From Methylobacteriaceae bacterium (GTDB lineage Bacteria; Pseudomonadota; Alphaproteobacteria; Rhizobiales; Beijerinckiaceae), in assembly GCA_947444195.1 (NCBI GenBank), contig CANEZL010000014.1:1-64000 (forward strand): 64,000 bases of DNA, written 5' to 3'. The notes beneath the pieces were generated by a model. It did not search any database, was not told the origin of the DNA, and saw nothing but the letters and a program-made list of their open reading frames with translations. Below are positions 63,213 to 64,000 of the stretch, piece by piece (position 1 is the first letter of the stretch; every line of letters starts with the position of its first letter). The translations under genes were made by a program, and so were the position numbers.

Positions 63213-63434
63213 ATGCCCGTCTTCGAATCCAAGAACCTCGATAGCGAATTCGAAGGTCAGTCGCTCCTCGCAGCGATTCTCCAGCCGACGCGGGGAGCGC
63301 GCGTGCGCGCCCTCACGCACGGACGCCGCCGGGCCAAGCGCGCCGCGCTGCTCGCCGACCCGATGACGATGGAAGTGCGCTACCCCGTCAACGCCGCGGA
63401 CGAGCTGACGCCGGCCGTGGTGGCCACGACCTGA
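63213..63434 (+). CDS. Small hypothetical protein
   Basis: A 73-residue basic protein (MPVFESKNLDSEFEGQSLLA at the start, then HGRRRAKRAALLADPMTMEV) with no signal or membrane segment. I do not recognise it. Support is modest: an AT-rich upstream region, a Kozak-like RBS region CAAGGCCGG before the ATG, and normal codon usage. The gene may be species-specific. Confidence 0.45.
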   Translation: MPVFESKNLDSEFEGQSLLAAILQPTRGARVRALTHGRRRAKRAALLADPMTMEVRYPVNAADELTPAVVATT

Positions 63435-63483
63435 CGCGCCACGCCTTCGCCGAACCCGGGCACCGCCGCTCACAGGGCGCGGA

Positions 63484-64000
63484 TCACCACGATTGCGGGG
63501 TGATGAGGCCCTGGCGGGTGACGACGACCCACTCGCGCCCGCGCCGCTCGACCGCTTCCACGCGCCCGACGCCCGGGACGACGCCGCCGGGCCCGACCTC
63601 CACGAGCCGGCGCCGCCGGTCCTCGAGAATCGCCATCCCCTCGTAAACGTCGCGCACGGCCCAGCCGTCGACGACAGCGGGCTTCTCCGGCGCCTTCTTC
63701 GCCTCGATGGCGCCCGTCGTCACGGGCTCCACCCGCGCGGGCTCCGCCTTGATCGCCACAGGCGCGATGCTCGCCGCGGCGGCGCGCTGCTTCTCCACCT
63801 GACCGGCGAGCGCTGCCAGGCCCTTGGCGGTCTCGCGCTCGGCCTGCTCCATGCGATCGCCGAGCGCGGCGAGCTTGCCGGTGAGCGCCTGTTCCGCCTT
63901 GGCCACCCGCTCCGTGAGCACCGCGCCGCGGCTCGCGCCGTCGCGCCGCGCCGCTTCCGCGGCGTCCTGCACGGTAGCCAGCAGCCGGCCGAGCCGCTCG
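63484..64000 (-). CDS. C-terminal part of a coiled-coil protein, cut by the window edge
   Basis: The open frame runs through the right window edge, so only the C-terminal 170 or so residues are seen. They contain a coiled-coil-like alanine/glutamate/lysine-rich stretch (AEQALTGKLAALGDRMEQAE), a low-complexity linker and a C-terminal small domain (GWAVRDVYEGMAILEDRRRR, then VVTRQGLITPQSW), which recalls small beta domains in envelope or pilus-associated proteins. No function can be assigned. Confidence 0.65.
   Translation of the reverse strand, partial: ERLGRLLATVQDAAEAARRDGASRGAVLTERVAKAEQALTGKLAALGDRMEQAERETAKGLAALAGQVEKQRAAAASIAPVAIKAEPARVEPVTTGAIEAKKAPEKPAVVDGWAVRDVYEGMAILEDRRRRLVEVGPGGVVPGVGRVEAVERRGREWVVVTRQGLITPQSW

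Overview
The window looks like a chromosomal segment of a high-GC alphaproteobacterium of the Hyphomicrobiales, most likely Methylobacterium/Methylorubrum. This is an inference. It rests on the gene content (an FDH4-type formate dehydrogenase pair, an LdtR plus DUF6163 pair, the trxB-lsrB and purL-bolA-grxD linkages), the Mg-type HemB, the alphaproteobacterial form of CarB and the very GC-rich codon usage. No rRNA, tRNA or CRISPR array was seen.

Layout. Bases 1-7000 are an accessory patch with visibly lower GC: IS21-like end repeats, decayed IS630 and IS481 transposase remnants, and one intact gene, a large type-I-secreted subtilisin-like protease (S8 domain, P domain, RTX repeats). Bases 7013-12347 hold ldtR, a DUF6163 gene, a 3-hydroxyisobutyryl-CoA hydrolase, hemB, a lipoprotein gene, an RDD protein and bpt. 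Bases 12520-20209 carry carB, greA, an exported protein, an ELM1-family gene, trxB and the regulator lsrB. Bases 20234-25369 (minus strand) carry msrP, an acyl-CoA ligase, a membrane protein and pepA. Bases 25564-32744 form the envelope/cofactor run lptF-lptG-lptD-pdxA-rsmA, without surA. Bases 32806-37441 hold a Tim44-like protein, a PAS histidine kinase, an S24-type regulator, a DUF952 gene and pyrD. Bases 37748-43753 contain fdh4A-fdh4B, a CitE-like lyase/thioesterase, a glycine-zipper protein, a MATE transporter and a DUF6460 protein. Bases 44022-51896 are rich in DNA metabolism: an esterase, the ligase-associated DEXH helicase, pdeM, recF, a small membrane protein gene, dnaN and smpB. Bases 51979-64000 hold dapA, a soluble lytic transglycosylase, recQ, a membrane-anchored hydrolase-like protein, purL, bolA, a DUF29 gene, grxD, a small ORF and an edge-truncated coiled-coil gene.

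The genes are mostly housekeeping. lptF/lptG and lptD are parts of one LPS export machine; dnaN, recF, recQ, the helicase and pdeM serve replication and repair; trxB, lsrB, msrP and grxD/bolA share a redox and iron-sulfur theme. No new multigene system was found. The most unusual signal is a double-palindromic element (45617-45792, with a perfect 31-bp outer inverted repeat) sitting in frame inside the helicase gene, like the coding palindromic elements of Rickettsia. Related GC-rich palindromes lie between genes at 31744-31848 and 48469-48496. Others worth a look are a possible CTG start at 44975, a 17-bp triplication that copies a stop codon at 43381-43431, a MITE-like element at 58836-58947, and a 14-bp duplication that broke an IS481 transposase at 5246-5273.
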